From: Micromonospora sp. WMMD1128
GTDB taxonomy: Bacteria; Actinomycetota; Actinomycetes; Mycobacteriales; Micromonosporaceae
Length of the DNA: 64,000 nucleotides
Assembly (NCBI RefSeq): GCF_027497235.1
Contig: NZ_CP114902.1
Coordinates: forward strand, 2,307,501 to 2,371,500
Direction: 5' to 3'
Shown here: positions 52,375 to 60,561 of the stretch, piece by piece
How positions within the stretch are numbered: position 1 is the first letter of the stretch
Layout: every line of letters starts with the position of its first letter
Program-made: the position numbers and the translations under genes
The notes under the pieces: generated by a model
Told to the model about the DNA's origin: nothing
What the model saw: the letters and a program-made list of their open reading frames with translations, nothing else
Database searches by the model: none

Positions 52375-53105
52375 CGATGGCCCCGCGGGTCGCGCGTGCG
52401 CTCCAACATGGAGTCATCAGAGCAAAGAAGATCGGTGAGTGTCAACGGGTGGAACTCGACCGCGTACGCGGCGTCACCGGCGAGCGCCACCGCCGCCCGG
52501 TACGCGGCCGGCGTGGCCAGGTCGGTCAGGCGCTGCCGGGCGGGCACGTCGACGCAGGTGACCATGTCGTCCGGGTGCACCGGCACCGCCAGATTGGGCC
52601 AGAGGCGGCCCCCGGCGGCCTTGACCGCCGCCTCCTTGCGGACCCACAGCCGGGTGAACCGGTGCGCCCGCTCGGCGGCGTCGGCCCCGCCGGCCACGTG
52701 TTGCGCCTCCCCGGGGTGGAAGAAGCGCGCGGCCAGGGGCACCGGGTCCCGACCGGCGGGCGGGTGCTGGAGGTCCACCCCGACCGGGCGGTCGGCGCTG
52801 ACCGCCACCGCGACGAGGTCGCCGGAGTAGGACAGGCTGGTGTGCGCGCCGGCCCACGGCCCGGTCAGTGCCGGCTTGCCGTGCCGGCCGGGCCGCCAGG
52901 TGAGCGCCTCCGGCGGCGCGCCCACGGTCCGGGCGGCGAGCAGCCGCAGCGCGCCGTGCGCGACCGCGAACCGGTCCCGCAGCGCCTCGTCGCCGAGCGC
53001 GGCGCCACGTGCCTTCTCGGCCGGGTCGAGCACCGCCCGGCACCGGGCCAGCTCGGCGGGCGACGCCGCGACCGGAAGGATCCAGACCCGTACGGCGTCC
53101 CGCAT
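52368..53105 (-). CDS. 4'-phosphopantetheinyl transferase (Sfp type)
   Basis: A 245-residue Sfp-type enzyme that attaches the phosphopantetheine arm to carrier proteins. Motifs are WRPGRHGKPAL and SLSYSGDLVAVAV, the Mg-binding VGVDLQ, and FTRLWVRKEAAVKAAGG, in which the common W-x-x-KEA is complete. ATG 53105 was chosen as the first start with homology. It heads the minus-strand trio (transferase, ACP, GT2) and is divergent from the condensation-domain gene. It supports local activation of both cluster ACPs. Confidence 0.9.
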   Translation of the reverse strand: MRDAVRVWILPVAASPAELARCRAVLDPAEKARGAALGDEALRDRFAVAHGALRLLAARTVGAPPEALTWRPGRHGKPALTGPWAGAHTSLSYSGDLVAVAVSADRPVGVDLQHPPAGRDPVPLAARFFHPGEAQHVAGGADAAERAHRFTRLWVRKEAAVKAAGGRLWPNLAVPVHPDDMVTCVDVPARQRLTDLATPAAYRAAVALAGDAAYAVEFHPLTLTDLLCSDDSMLERTRDPRGHRC

Positions 53106-53135
53106 GGACGGCAGCGTAACGGCTCCGATCGGACG

Positions 53136-53167
53136 TTGACATCGGCCGATACGCGTTGCTCTGATAG
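53136..53167 (+). promoter_or_regulatory. Putative promoter of the condensation-domain gene
   Basis: TTGACA at 53136-53141 and CTGATA at 53161-53166 (19-base spacing) end six bases before ATG 53172, which would give a very short leader or a leaderless mRNA. The 10-bp palindrome ATCGGCCGAT overlaps the -35 box (53141-53150). Confidence 0.4.
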
Positions 53168-53171
53168 GCCG

Positions 53172-54581
53172 ATGATCGCGCAGACGGCCGAGGCGCAGGT
53201 CCCCGTTCCGTTCGCCGGTGCGGGCGCCGGCGCCGCGCCCCTGACCTGGGGACAGAAGGCGATCATGCAGGACATGCGGGAGACCGGGTGGACGCACAAC
53301 GTCTCCGGCGCGCACCCCCTGCCGGCGGGCGTCACGGTCGAGCAGATGGCGGCGGAGCTGGCCGACCTGATGGCCCGGCACCCGGCGCTGCGGATGCGGC
53401 TCGGCGTCGACGACCGGGGCGGGCCGTGCCAGGTCGTGTCGGGCTCCGGCGAGACGGTCCTGGACGTGGTGGACGTCCCGGACGACGCCGACCCGGCCGA
53501 CGTGGCCGCGTTCGCCTACCAGCTCGGTCACGCCCGCCTGCTGGCCCCGTACGACCTCTACCGGGACTGGTCGGTGCGGATGGCGGTGGTCCGGCACCGG
53601 GGCGCGCTCGTGCACCGGGTGCTGACGTTCGACCATCTCGTGGTGGACGGCACCGCCACCTCGCTGCTCCTGGCCGACCTCGGGCTGGCCATGCCGGCGG
53701 TCCGTCGCGCCCGCGACCCGCGTACCGTGCAGATCCTCGACCTGGGGCGGCGGGAGGCGACCCCGCCGTTGCGGCGGGTGAGCGACCGCGCGGTCCGGCA
53801 CTGGGCGTCGCACCTGCGGTCCATCGCGCCGCTGACGTTCGGCGAGCCCACCGCGGGCGGCCGGCAGGGGCACCGGTACTGGCACGGCCGGTTCAGCTCG
53901 CCCGCGGCGTACCTGGCGGTGCGGGCCATCGCACGACGGACCCGGACGGACACCTCGCGCGTCCTGCTGGCGGTCATCGCCGTGGCGATCGGCCGGGCCA
54001 CCGGGGTCAGCCCGCTCACCGCGAAACTCATCGTGGGCAACCGGTTCCGGCCGGGCTTCGCCGAGGCGATCGCGCCGCTGAGTCAGAACGGCGTGCTGAC
54101 CGTCGACACCGCCGGCGCCACGGTGGACGAGGTGGTGGCCCGGGCCCGCCGGGCCTCGGTGACCGCCGGCATGTACGCCTACTACGACCCGGTGGGGCTC
54201 ACCGACCTGGAGGCCGGGCTGGACACCGAGCGCGGCTATCCGGCGCGGGTGACCTGCCGGATCAACGACCGGCGGGTGACCACCCGCGCGGCGGCCGACG
54301 GTGGCGTCCGGGACGAGCCGGTGACCGTGGAGGCGGTCCGGCGTAAGGCGGACGAGACGTTCCTGGTCTGGGACGGCCCGCTGGACCACCTCCACGAGCA
54401 GGTGTTCCTGACCGTCGAGGACCAGCCGGACACGGTGTTCCTCCAGGTGATCTTCGACTTCGCGTGTTTCACCGAGGCGCAGGCGGAGCGGCTGCTGCGC
54501 GGCGTGGAGGAGGTGGCCGTGGAGGCGGCCTTCGACGCCGGCGCGCCGACCCGGGTCACCCCCGGGTCGACCGGCGACTGA
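53172..54581 (+). CDS. Stand-alone condensation-domain protein (PapA-like acyltransferase)
   Basis: A 469-residue protein with the two-lobed fold of NRPS condensation domains and polyketide-associated (PapA) acyltransferases. The catalytic motif reads FDHLVVDGTATS, so the second His and the Asp-Gly are kept and the first His is Asp, as in many free-standing ester-forming members. The C-terminal lobe carries LIVGNRFRPGFAEAI and LSQNGVL. No adenylation domain lies nearby, so it probably transfers an acyl group from a cluster ACP to a hydroxyl group of the terpenoid or sugar. Confidence 0.85.
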   Translation: MIAQTAEAQVPVPFAGAGAGAAPLTWGQKAIMQDMRETGWTHNVSGAHPLPAGVTVEQMAAELADLMARHPALRMRLGVDDRGGPCQVVSGSGETVLDVVDVPDDADPADVAAFAYQLGHARLLAPYDLYRDWSVRMAVVRHRGALVHRVLTFDHLVVDGTATSLLLADLGLAMPAVRRARDPRTVQILDLGRREATPPLRRVSDRAVRHWASHLRSIAPLTFGEPTAGGRQGHRYWHGRFSSPAAYLAVRAIARRTRTDTSRVLLAVIAVAIGRATGVSPLTAKLIVGNRFRPGFAEAIAPLSQNGVLTVDTAGATVDEVVARARRASVTAGMYAYYDPVGLTDLEAGLDTERGYPARVTCRINDRRVTTRAAADGGVRDEPVTVEAVRRKADETFLVWDGPLDHLHEQVFLTVEDQPDTVFLQVIFDFACFTEAQAERLLRGVEEVAVEAAFDAGAPTRVTPGSTGD

Positions 54582-54614
54582 CCGGCCGGTCGGCGCTGAC
54601 CGCCGGTCGGCCAC

Positions 54615-55817
54615 TCACCTGTCGTCCCAGGTCACCGGCAGCGACTCCAGGCTGCGTACCACCAGGCCGGGCCGGAACCGCAGCTCCGCCTCGTCGACCG
54701 CGAGCCGCAGGCCGGGCAGCCGGCGCAGCAGGGCGCCCAGCGCCTCCTGCAACTCCATCCGGGCCAGCGCCGCGCCGAGGCAGTGGTGCGGGCCGGCGCC
54801 GAACGCCAGGTGCGGGTTGTGCGCGCGGTCCAGGTCGAGCGTGTCCGCGCCGGGGAACACCGTCGTGTCCCGGTTGGCCGAGGCGATCGCCGGCATCACC
54901 GCCGACCCGGCCGGCAGGCGTACGCCGCCGAGCTCCACCTCCTCGGTGGTCACCCGGGGCAGCAGCACGCCGTTGTCGCCGAGTTGGATGAAGCGGGACA
55001 GCTCCTCGACCGCGCGGGCTACCGCGACCGGGTCGTCGCCGCGCAGCCCGGCCAACTGCTCGGGGTGGCGGGCCAGCACGAGCAGGAACAGGTTGAGCTG
55101 GTTGGTGGTGGTCTCGTGCCCGCCGACGAAGATGCCGGCGGTGACCGACACCAGCTCCCGTTCGGTGAGGTCGTCGTGCTCGTCCCAGGCGGCGATGAGC
55201 GCGCTCATCAGGTCGTCGCCGGGCCGGCGGCGGCGCTCGACGATCATCTCGCGGAAGGCGTCGAGCGCGGCCTGCGGCGCGGCCGGGTCGGCGTCCCAGT
55301 CGCCGACGAGCGCGTCGGACCACTCCCGCACCCGCTCCTGGTCCGCCTCCGGGATGCCGAACAGCTTGCTGATCACGTAGATCGGCAGCGGCGCGGACAG
55401 GTGGGTGATCAGGTCGGCCGGGCGTCCCGCCGCCTCCATCCGGTCGATCATCGCGTCCACGAGCGCGGCCACCGTGGGGCGCAGCTCCTCCACCCGGCGG
55501 ACGGTGAAGGCGTGCGACACCGCCCGGCGCATCGTGGTGTGCCGGGGCGGGTCCATGCCGATGAGCGAGTCCTCGGCGAGCGAGCCGAGTTCCCGGGTCG
55601 GCCGGTTGGGTCCGGCCGCGGCGGCCCGGCTGAACCGCTGGTCGGTGAAGACCCGCCGCACGTCGGCGTGCCGGGTGGCGAGATAGGCCGACGCCCCGTC
55701 GGGCAGCTCGACGCGGGCCACCGGGCAGGTCTCGCGCAGCCGGGTGTAGTCAGGTGACGGGTGGTAGATGGTGGGAGCCGGAGCGAGCGGGTACGGGACA
55801 GGCTGCTGCTGCGTCAT
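54615..55817 (-). CDS. Cytochrome P450
   Basis: Typical soluble actinobacterial P450 of 400 residues (CYP105/107-like): I-helix FVGGHETTTNQL with intact Glu-Thr, K-helix VEELSRFIQLGDNG and haem loop FGAGPHHCLGAALARMEL. Probably hydroxylates the cluster scaffold. It is co-directional with the glycosyltransferase gene upstream (20-base gap) and convergent with the condensation-domain gene. Confidence 0.93.
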   Translation of the reverse strand: MTQQQPVPYPLAPAPTIYHPSPDYTRLRETCPVARVELPDGASAYLATRHADVRRVFTDQRFSRAAAAGPNRPTRELGSLAEDSLIGMDPPRHTTMRRAVSHAFTVRRVEELRPTVAALVDAMIDRMEAAGRPADLITHLSAPLPIYVISKLFGIPEADQERVREWSDALVGDWDADPAAPQAALDAFREMIVERRRRPGDDLMSALIAAWDEHDDLTERELVSVTAGIFVGGHETTTNQLNLFLLVLARHPEQLAGLRGDDPVAVARAVEELSRFIQLGDNGVLLPRVTTEEVELGGVRLPAGSAVMPAIASANRDTTVFPGADTLDLDRAHNPHLAFGAGPHHCLGAALARMELQEALGALLRRLPGLRLAVDEAELRFRPGLVVRSLESLPVTWDDR

Positions 55818-55837
55818 CTGCGACTCCTTTGTGGTGG

Positions 55838-57013
55838 TCAGGTCGGGGTGCGCTCGGCGAGGGCGGCCAGCGCCGGCACCACGTCGGCGGGGCTGGGCAG
55901 CGCGGCGATCCGGTCCCGCATCAGCGTCGCCGCCGTCCGGGCGGGCCCGTCGCCGAGCAGGTCCCCGACGGCGTCCCGCAGCACGGCGTCACCGGCGTTC
56001 GCGGGCGGCAGGCAGGCGCCGGCGCCGGTGACCGTCAGCCGTTCGCCGTTGAAGTGGTGGTCGGTCACCTGCGGCAGGATGAGCTGCGGCACGCCGTACG
56101 CGAGCGCCGTCATGGTGGTGCCGGCGCCGCCCTGTTGCACGAGCGCGGCGCAGGTCGGCAGCACCAGCCGCAACGCCAGCGGCGCGTCGGCCAGCCGCAC
56201 GTTGGCCGGCAGCGGTCCCAGGCCGCGTTGCTGGCGGGGCTCGACCACCACCACGACCTCGACGTCCAGCTCGGCGACGGACCGGACGACCCGGGCCAGG
56301 TCGAGCCGGTCGTGCAGCCCGACGCCGGCCATCATGGTGCCGGCGGTGACGCAGACCCGGGGCCGGTCCGCCGGGCGGCGCAGCCAGGGCGGCACCACGG
56401 CCGTCCCGTTGTACGGCACGAAGCGCACCGGTCGGCCCGGGCGGGTCATCGGCACCTGCAGCGGCGGCGGCGCCGGGTCGAGCGTCAGGGCGCCGTTCAG
56501 CGCCACGTCGCCGGCGGCGAGGCCGAACCGGGCGGCGAGCGGCCCGATCACCGACTCCGGGTCGAGCCGGAGCGTCACCGAGGAGTCCGGCCCCCACAGG
56601 TGCAGCACGCCGGGTACGCCGAGCGCGGCGGCGGCCACCGGGGCGGCCAGGTTGAACGGCTCCCAGACCAGCAGGTCCGGCTGCCAGGCCCGGCCGAACT
56701 CGACGAGCTCGTCGAGGAGGGCGTCGGCGAACCGGACCACGCCGCCGTCGGCGGTGATCTCCGGCTCGACGTGGCCCGGCGGTGCGGCCCGGTCCAGCGG
56801 GCCCACCGCGCCGATCCGGCCGGCGAACGCCTCGGCGAAGTCGACGTCGGCGCCCAACGGCACGGCGGCCAGCCCGGCCGCGGTGATCGTGGCGGCCATC
56901 GAGGGATGGCTGGCCACCCGCACCTCGTGCCCGGCGGCCTGGAGCGCCCACCCGAGCGGGGCCAGGCCGTAGAAATGCGACCGCCAGCCCCACGTCGACA
57001 TCAGAATTCGCAT
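55838..57013 (-). CDS. GT1-family (MGT) glycosyltransferase
   Basis: Natural-product glycosyltransferase of 391 residues. The N-terminal GT-B half starts MRILMSTWGWRSHFYGLAPL and includes VRVASHPSM; the C-terminal donor site contains VCVTAGTMMAGVG, VQQGGAGTTMTALAYGVPQL and PQVTDHHFNGERL. It fits the erythromycin CIII-like group that uses activated deoxysugars or glucose. No sugar-nucleotide genes lie in the window, so a common sugar donor or genes further right are needed. ATG 57013 chosen over an upstream TTG. Confidence 0.9.
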   Translation of the reverse strand: MRILMSTWGWRSHFYGLAPLGWALQAAGHEVRVASHPSMAATITAAGLAAVPLGADVDFAEAFAGRIGAVGPLDRAAPPGHVEPEITADGGVVRFADALLDELVEFGRAWQPDLLVWEPFNLAAPVAAAALGVPGVLHLWGPDSSVTLRLDPESVIGPLAARFGLAAGDVALNGALTLDPAPPPLQVPMTRPGRPVRFVPYNGTAVVPPWLRRPADRPRVCVTAGTMMAGVGLHDRLDLARVVRSVAELDVEVVVVVEPRQQRGLGPLPANVRLADAPLALRLVLPTCAALVQQGGAGTTMTALAYGVPQLILPQVTDHHFNGERLTVTGAGACLPPANAGDAVLRDAVGDLLGDGPARTAATLMRDRIAALPSPADVVPALAALAERTPT

Positions 57014-57108
57014 GGCCGCAGTCAAATGCCACCAATCCGCGCGCGAAACGGCAGTCCTGGACCACAGATGCTAGGCGATCGGAGTCCGTCCGCGGAAGGT
57101 CGTCGCGT

Positions 57109-57126
57109 CGTCAATAGATATTGACG
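57109..57126. promoter_or_regulatory. Inverted-repeat operator between divergent cluster genes
   Basis: CGTCAATAGATATTGACG has 8-bp arms around GA and lies 13 bases before the P450 start and 96 before the glycosyltransferase start. Its A+T content stands out. A regulator binding here could govern both halves of the cluster. Confidence 0.55.
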
Positions 57127-57138
57127 CCGGACTAACGG

Positions 57139-58329
57139 GTGGTGGAGTCTTACCCGGTGCCGGTCAATTCCGCGCTGCGCCCCTATCCGTTCGCGCCGTT
57201 CACCGGCGACCTCCCCGCCGACCTGCTCGACATGGTCGTCGCCGACCCGGTCAGTCGGGTGCGGCTGCCCGACGGGCGGCCGGCCTGGCTGGTGCTCAGC
57301 TACGAGCACTGCTGCACGGTCCTGGCCGATCCCCGGTTCTCCCGCCTCCCGCCGGGCGCCACCTCGGCGCCGGGCGCCGCCGGCCCCCGGGAGTTGAACA
57401 TGGACGGTCCGGCGCACGCGGCGGTGCGCCGCGTCGCCGGCCGCGCGTTCACCGCGCGCCGCATCTCCACCTTCCGTCCCCGGGTACGGCGGATCGTGGA
57501 CGGGCTCGTCGACGCCATGCTCGCCGGTCCCCGCCCGGCCGACGTGGTGGCCGGGCTGGTGGCGCCGCTGCCGGTGTTCGTGGTGTGCGACGTGCTCGGC
57601 GTGCCGGCCGCCGACCGGCCCCGGTTCTACGCCTGGATCTCCGGCCTGAACTCGGTCACCGCGTACGGCTCGGACGGCGCGGCGCGGGCGCAGGCGGAGC
57701 TGCGGGCCTACCTGGCGGGGCAGCTGACGCGCAAGCGGGCGGAGCCCGGCGACGATCTGCTCTCGGCGTGGGTGCACGGTCAGGACGCGCACGAACTCGT
57801 CGACGCCGAGTTGGTCGAGCTGGCCATGGGCGTGCTGCTCGGCGGCCTGGAGATCAACTCCACGAGCGCCGGCCTGCGCGCGTTGTTCCAGCACCCGGAG
57901 CAGTTGGCGAAGCTGCGCGCGGCCCCGGAGAAGCTCGCCTCGGCGACCGACGAGATCCTGCGTTACACGTCGGTGAGCGCCATGTTCCGGGTCCAGGTGG
58001 TGCGGGAGGACCTGGTCCTCGGCGGCGTCGCGATGCGGGCCGGCGACTGCGTGATGGCGGTCCCGTGGGCCGGCAACCGCGATCCCCGCCAGTTTCCCGA
58101 GCCGCACGTCTTCGACATCGACCGGACGCCCACCGTCCCGCACCTGACGTTCGGCTTCGGGCCGCACTTCTGCCTGGGCACGGCGCTGGGCCGGATGCAG
58201 GTGGAGCTGTCGCTCGGCGCGTTGCTGGCCCGGATGCCGGGGCTGGCGCCGGCGGTGCCGATCGACGAGATCCCGTGGCGGCACGACCGGATGAACGGCG
58301 GCATCGAGTGGTTCCCGGTCACCTGGTGA
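57139..58329 (+). CDS. Cytochrome P450 with E-I-N I-helix variant
   Basis: P450 of 396 residues with haem loop FGFGPHFCLGTALGRMQ and K-helix DEILRYTSVSAMFR. The I-helix reads GVLLGGLEINSTSAGL: the acid is kept but the conserved Thr is replaced by Ile followed by Asn. Such changes occur in P450s that act on unusual substrates or perform reactions other than simple hydroxylation. The GTG start has no clear ribosome site; other starts exist a few codons downstream. Confidence 0.9.
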   Translation: MVESYPVPVNSALRPYPFAPFTGDLPADLLDMVVADPVSRVRLPDGRPAWLVLSYEHCCTVLADPRFSRLPPGATSAPGAAGPRELNMDGPAHAAVRRVAGRAFTARRISTFRPRVRRIVDGLVDAMLAGPRPADVVAGLVAPLPVFVVCDVLGVPAADRPRFYAWISGLNSVTAYGSDGAARAQAELRAYLAGQLTRKRAEPGDDLLSAWVHGQDAHELVDAELVELAMGVLLGGLEINSTSAGLRALFQHPEQLAKLRAAPEKLASATDEILRYTSVSAMFRVQVVREDLVLGGVAMRAGDCVMAVPWAGNRDPRQFPEPHVFDIDRTPTVPHLTFGFGPHFCLGTALGRMQVELSLGALLARMPGLAPAVPIDEIPWRHDRMNGGIEWFPVTW

Positions 58330-58338
58330 CCGGCGCGC

Positions 58339-59202
58339 TCAGTAGCTCTCCACCGCGTTGACCCGGTCCGGCCAGTAGCGCTGGCCGGGCGCCGGGACGT
58401 GGTGCTCCCACCGGGGCGGGTCGCCGGTCGGGTGGTCGCCGAGCACGGTGATGCGCTGCCCGCGCCGGATGCCGTCGTAGTCGTTCACCGCGTAGTGCTG
58501 GGTGACCCGGTTGTCCCACACCGCGACGTCACCCGCCTGCCAGCGGTACCGGCAGGTGAACTGCGGGCTCTCGGAGAACCCGAACAGGTATTCCAGCAGC
58601 GCGTCGCTCTCGTTGCGGGTGAGCTGCGGGATGTGCGAGGTGAACAGGCGGTTGACGTAGAGCGAGCGGCGTCCGGTCTCGGGGTGCACGCGCACCACCG
58701 GATGCTCCGCCCGGCTGGTGAACTCGGTGCCGATCCGGATGACGTGGATGGCGGTCAGCCCGTCGAGCAGGTCCCGCAGCGGCGCGGAGAGCGCCTCGTA
58801 GACCCGGTGCTGGTTGGTCCACATGGTGTCGCCGCCGACCTCCGGCAACTGGATCAGGTGCAGCACCGAGGCGATCGGCGGGCTCTGGTGGAACGTCATG
58901 TCGGTGTGCCACACGTCTACCTTCCCGCCGTCCTCGGAGTCGATCACCACGATCTCCGGGTGCCCGTCGAGCCGGGGCAGGTAGGGGTGCAGCTCCACCT
59001 CGCCGAAGCGGCGACCGAACGCGACGTGCGCCTCCGGGGTCAGTCCGGCCTGGCCGGCGAGGAAGACCACGTGGTGCTTCAGCAGGAGGTCGTGGACGTG
59101 CGCGAAGCCCTCGTCGGTGAGCGTGTTCAAATCGAGGCCGCGCACCTGGACGCCGAGCGCGCCGGTCACGGGCCGGACGTCGACGGCGGTGGAAGTGGTC
59201 AT
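58339..59202 (-). CDS. TauD/TfdA-family Fe(II)/2-oxoglutarate dioxygenase
   Basis: Non-haem oxygenase of 287 residues. Iron ligands are His and Asp in [10 protein letters not shown] and the distal His in [15 protein letters not shown]; the 2-oxoglutarate Arg is in [13 protein letters not shown]. Length and the [12 protein letters not shown] start match taurine dioxygenase relatives. In this setting it is more likely a scaffold hydroxylase, desaturase or ring-modifying enzyme than a sulphur-scavenging one, since no sulphonate transporter is near. Convergent with the P450, 9 bases apart. Confidence 0.88.
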   Translation of the reverse strand: MTTSTAVDVRPVTGALGVQVRGLDLNTLTDEGFAHVHDLLLKHHVVFLAGQAGLTPEAHVAFGRRFGEVELHPYLPRLDGHPEIVVIDSEDGGKVDVWHTDMTFHQSPPIASVLHLIQLPEVGGDTMWTNQHRVYEALSAPLRDLLDGLTAIHVIRIGTEFTSRAEHPVVRVHPETGRRSLYVNRLFTSHIPQLTRNESDALLEYLFGFSESPQFTCRYRWQAGDVAVWDNRVTQHYAVNDYDGIRRGQRITVLGDHPTGDPPRWEHHVPAPGQRYWPDRVNAVESY

Positions 59203-59248
59203 CGATGATCCTCCGGTCTGCGCGCGACGGCCCGTCCGCGCATTGTTC

Positions 59249-59258
59249 CACGATCGTG
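59249..59258. promoter_or_regulatory. Short palindrome between dioxygenase and methyltransferase genes
   Basis: CACGATCGTG is a perfect 10-bp palindrome in the 138-base gap between the divergent genes. It may be a regulator site; the length allows chance occurrence. Confidence 0.3.
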
Positions 59259-59340
59259 AATGTCCTCACCACCGTCGGCGTTGACGTGCCGGCCGCGAAC
59301 TTGGGATCATTCGGGGCCGGTGGACCGGGGGAGGAAACTG

Positions 59341-60351
59341 GTGGCGATCGACGGGGACGCGGCGGCACGGCTCGACCGGCTCACCGACCTGGCGACCCCG
59401 TTCGCCGTGCGTACCGCGGTGACGCTGCGGGTGCCGGACCGGATCGCGGCCGGCGTCACCGGCCTGACCGAGCTGGCCGCGGCGTGCGACGCCGACCCGG
59501 CCGCGCTGGGTCGCCTGCTGCGCTACCTGACCCACCGGGGCGTGTTCGCCGAGGTGTCGCCGGACGTCTTCGGGTTGACCGACGTCGGCGCGCTGCTGTG
59601 CGACCGGGACGGCGGCGGCCACGGCGCCGACCTGGACCTGGGTGGTCTCGGCGCCCGGATGGACCTGGCCTTCGCGGGGCTGCCGCACGCGATCCGCACC
59701 GGCGGCCCCGGCTACGCGGCGGTCCACGGCCGCGACTTCTGGGCCGACCTCGACGCGCACCCGGAGCAGCGCGCCTACTTCGACGCGGTGATGCTCAGCC
59801 AGCAGCGGATCACCGCCCCGGAGGTGGCCGCGTGCTATCCCTGGGCCGAGGTGACGCACGTGGTCGACGTCGCCGGCGGCTCCGGTGGGTTGCTGCGGGA
59901 GCTGCTGTGCGCGCACCCGCACCTGCGGGGCACGCTGGTGGACCGCGACGAGCCGGTGGCGACCGCCGCCGCGACGTTCGCCGAGCACGGCCTCACCGGC
60001 CGGGTCGACGCCGTGGTCGGTGACTTCTTCGCCGCGCTGCCGACCGGCGGCGACGTGTACGTGGTGTCCCGCGCGCTCACCGACTGGAGCGACACCCACG
60101 CGACGGCGATCCTGCGCCGCTGCGCCGAGGCGGCCGGCGACACCGGTCGGGTGCTCGTCATCGAGGTGCTGCCCACCATGCCGCACGTGCCGCACCTGTC
60201 CCCGTACGACCTGCGGATGCTGGTGCTTGTCGGTGGCCGGGAGCGCGGGGTGGCCGAGCACGCCGCGCTGGCCGCCGCCGCGGGGCTGGCGCCCCGGCGC
60301 ACCTTCCACGGCTCCGGCGGGCTCACCCTGATGGAGTTCGCCGCGGCCTGA
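59341..60351 (+). CDS. SAM-dependent methyltransferase (O-methyltransferase family 2)
   Basis: A 336-residue enzyme with an N-terminal dimerisation domain (about 1-95, DLATPFAVRTAVTLRVPDRI) and a Rossmann core with motif I VVDVAGGSGGLLRELL, the acidic VDRDEP, and VYVVSRALTDWSD. Relatives methylate phenol or carboxyl oxygens, some act on non-aromatic hydroxyls. GTG 59341 has GGAGG six bases upstream; an in-frame ATG further left has no ribosome site. Confidence 0.88.
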   Translation: MAIDGDAAARLDRLTDLATPFAVRTAVTLRVPDRIAAGVTGLTELAAACDADPAALGRLLRYLTHRGVFAEVSPDVFGLTDVGALLCDRDGGGHGADLDLGGLGARMDLAFAGLPHAIRTGGPGYAAVHGRDFWADLDAHPEQRAYFDAVMLSQQRITAPEVAACYPWAEVTHVVDVAGGSGGLLRELLCAHPHLRGTLVDRDEPVATAAATFAEHGLTGRVDAVVGDFFAALPTGGDVYVVSRALTDWSDTHATAILRRCAEAAGDTGRVLVIEVLPTMPHVPHLSPYDLRMLVLVGGRERGVAEHAALAAAAGLAPRRTFHGSGGLTLMEFAAA

Positions 60352-60404
60352 GCCGCGCCGCGACGGGACGTCCCATACCCACCGGTGCGCGCGGCCATTG
60401 AGGC

Positions 60405-60474
60405 ATTTGGCGGCGCATCGGCCAATTTGGCGAAGATTATCGTCATCGCATTCACCGCCGCCGACGGATTGGCG
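60405..60474 (+). promoter_or_regulatory. Repeated ATTTGGCG boxes upstream of the prenyl synthase operon
   Basis: ATTTGGCG occurs at 60405-60412 and 60425-60432, exactly 20 bases apart (about two helical turns), and ATTGGCG again at 60468-60474. The second lies within the palindrome GCCAATTTGGC (60421-60431). The 210-base gap is richer in A+T than the genes. This arrangement suits an activator that binds same-face direct repeats in front of the terpenoid genes. Confidence 0.5.
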
Positions 60475-60561
60475 CATTTATCGATGGTTGTTCACCGGAG
60501 TTCCGGCCGGTAACGTCTCGCGTGGCGACTAGCCGAGCCTTCGTGAAAGGGTCGACGCGTC

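Noticed and set aside
54580..54614. GACCGGCCGGTC palindrome and CCGGTCGGC repeats between the convergent condensation-domain and P450 genes
   Set aside because: No proper loop; the longer copies are direct rather than inverted repeats, so a terminator call is not supported.
58339..59202. Taurine utilisation by the TauD-like oxygenase
   Set aside because: No sulphonate transporter or sulphur genes nearby; surrounded by biosynthetic genes.
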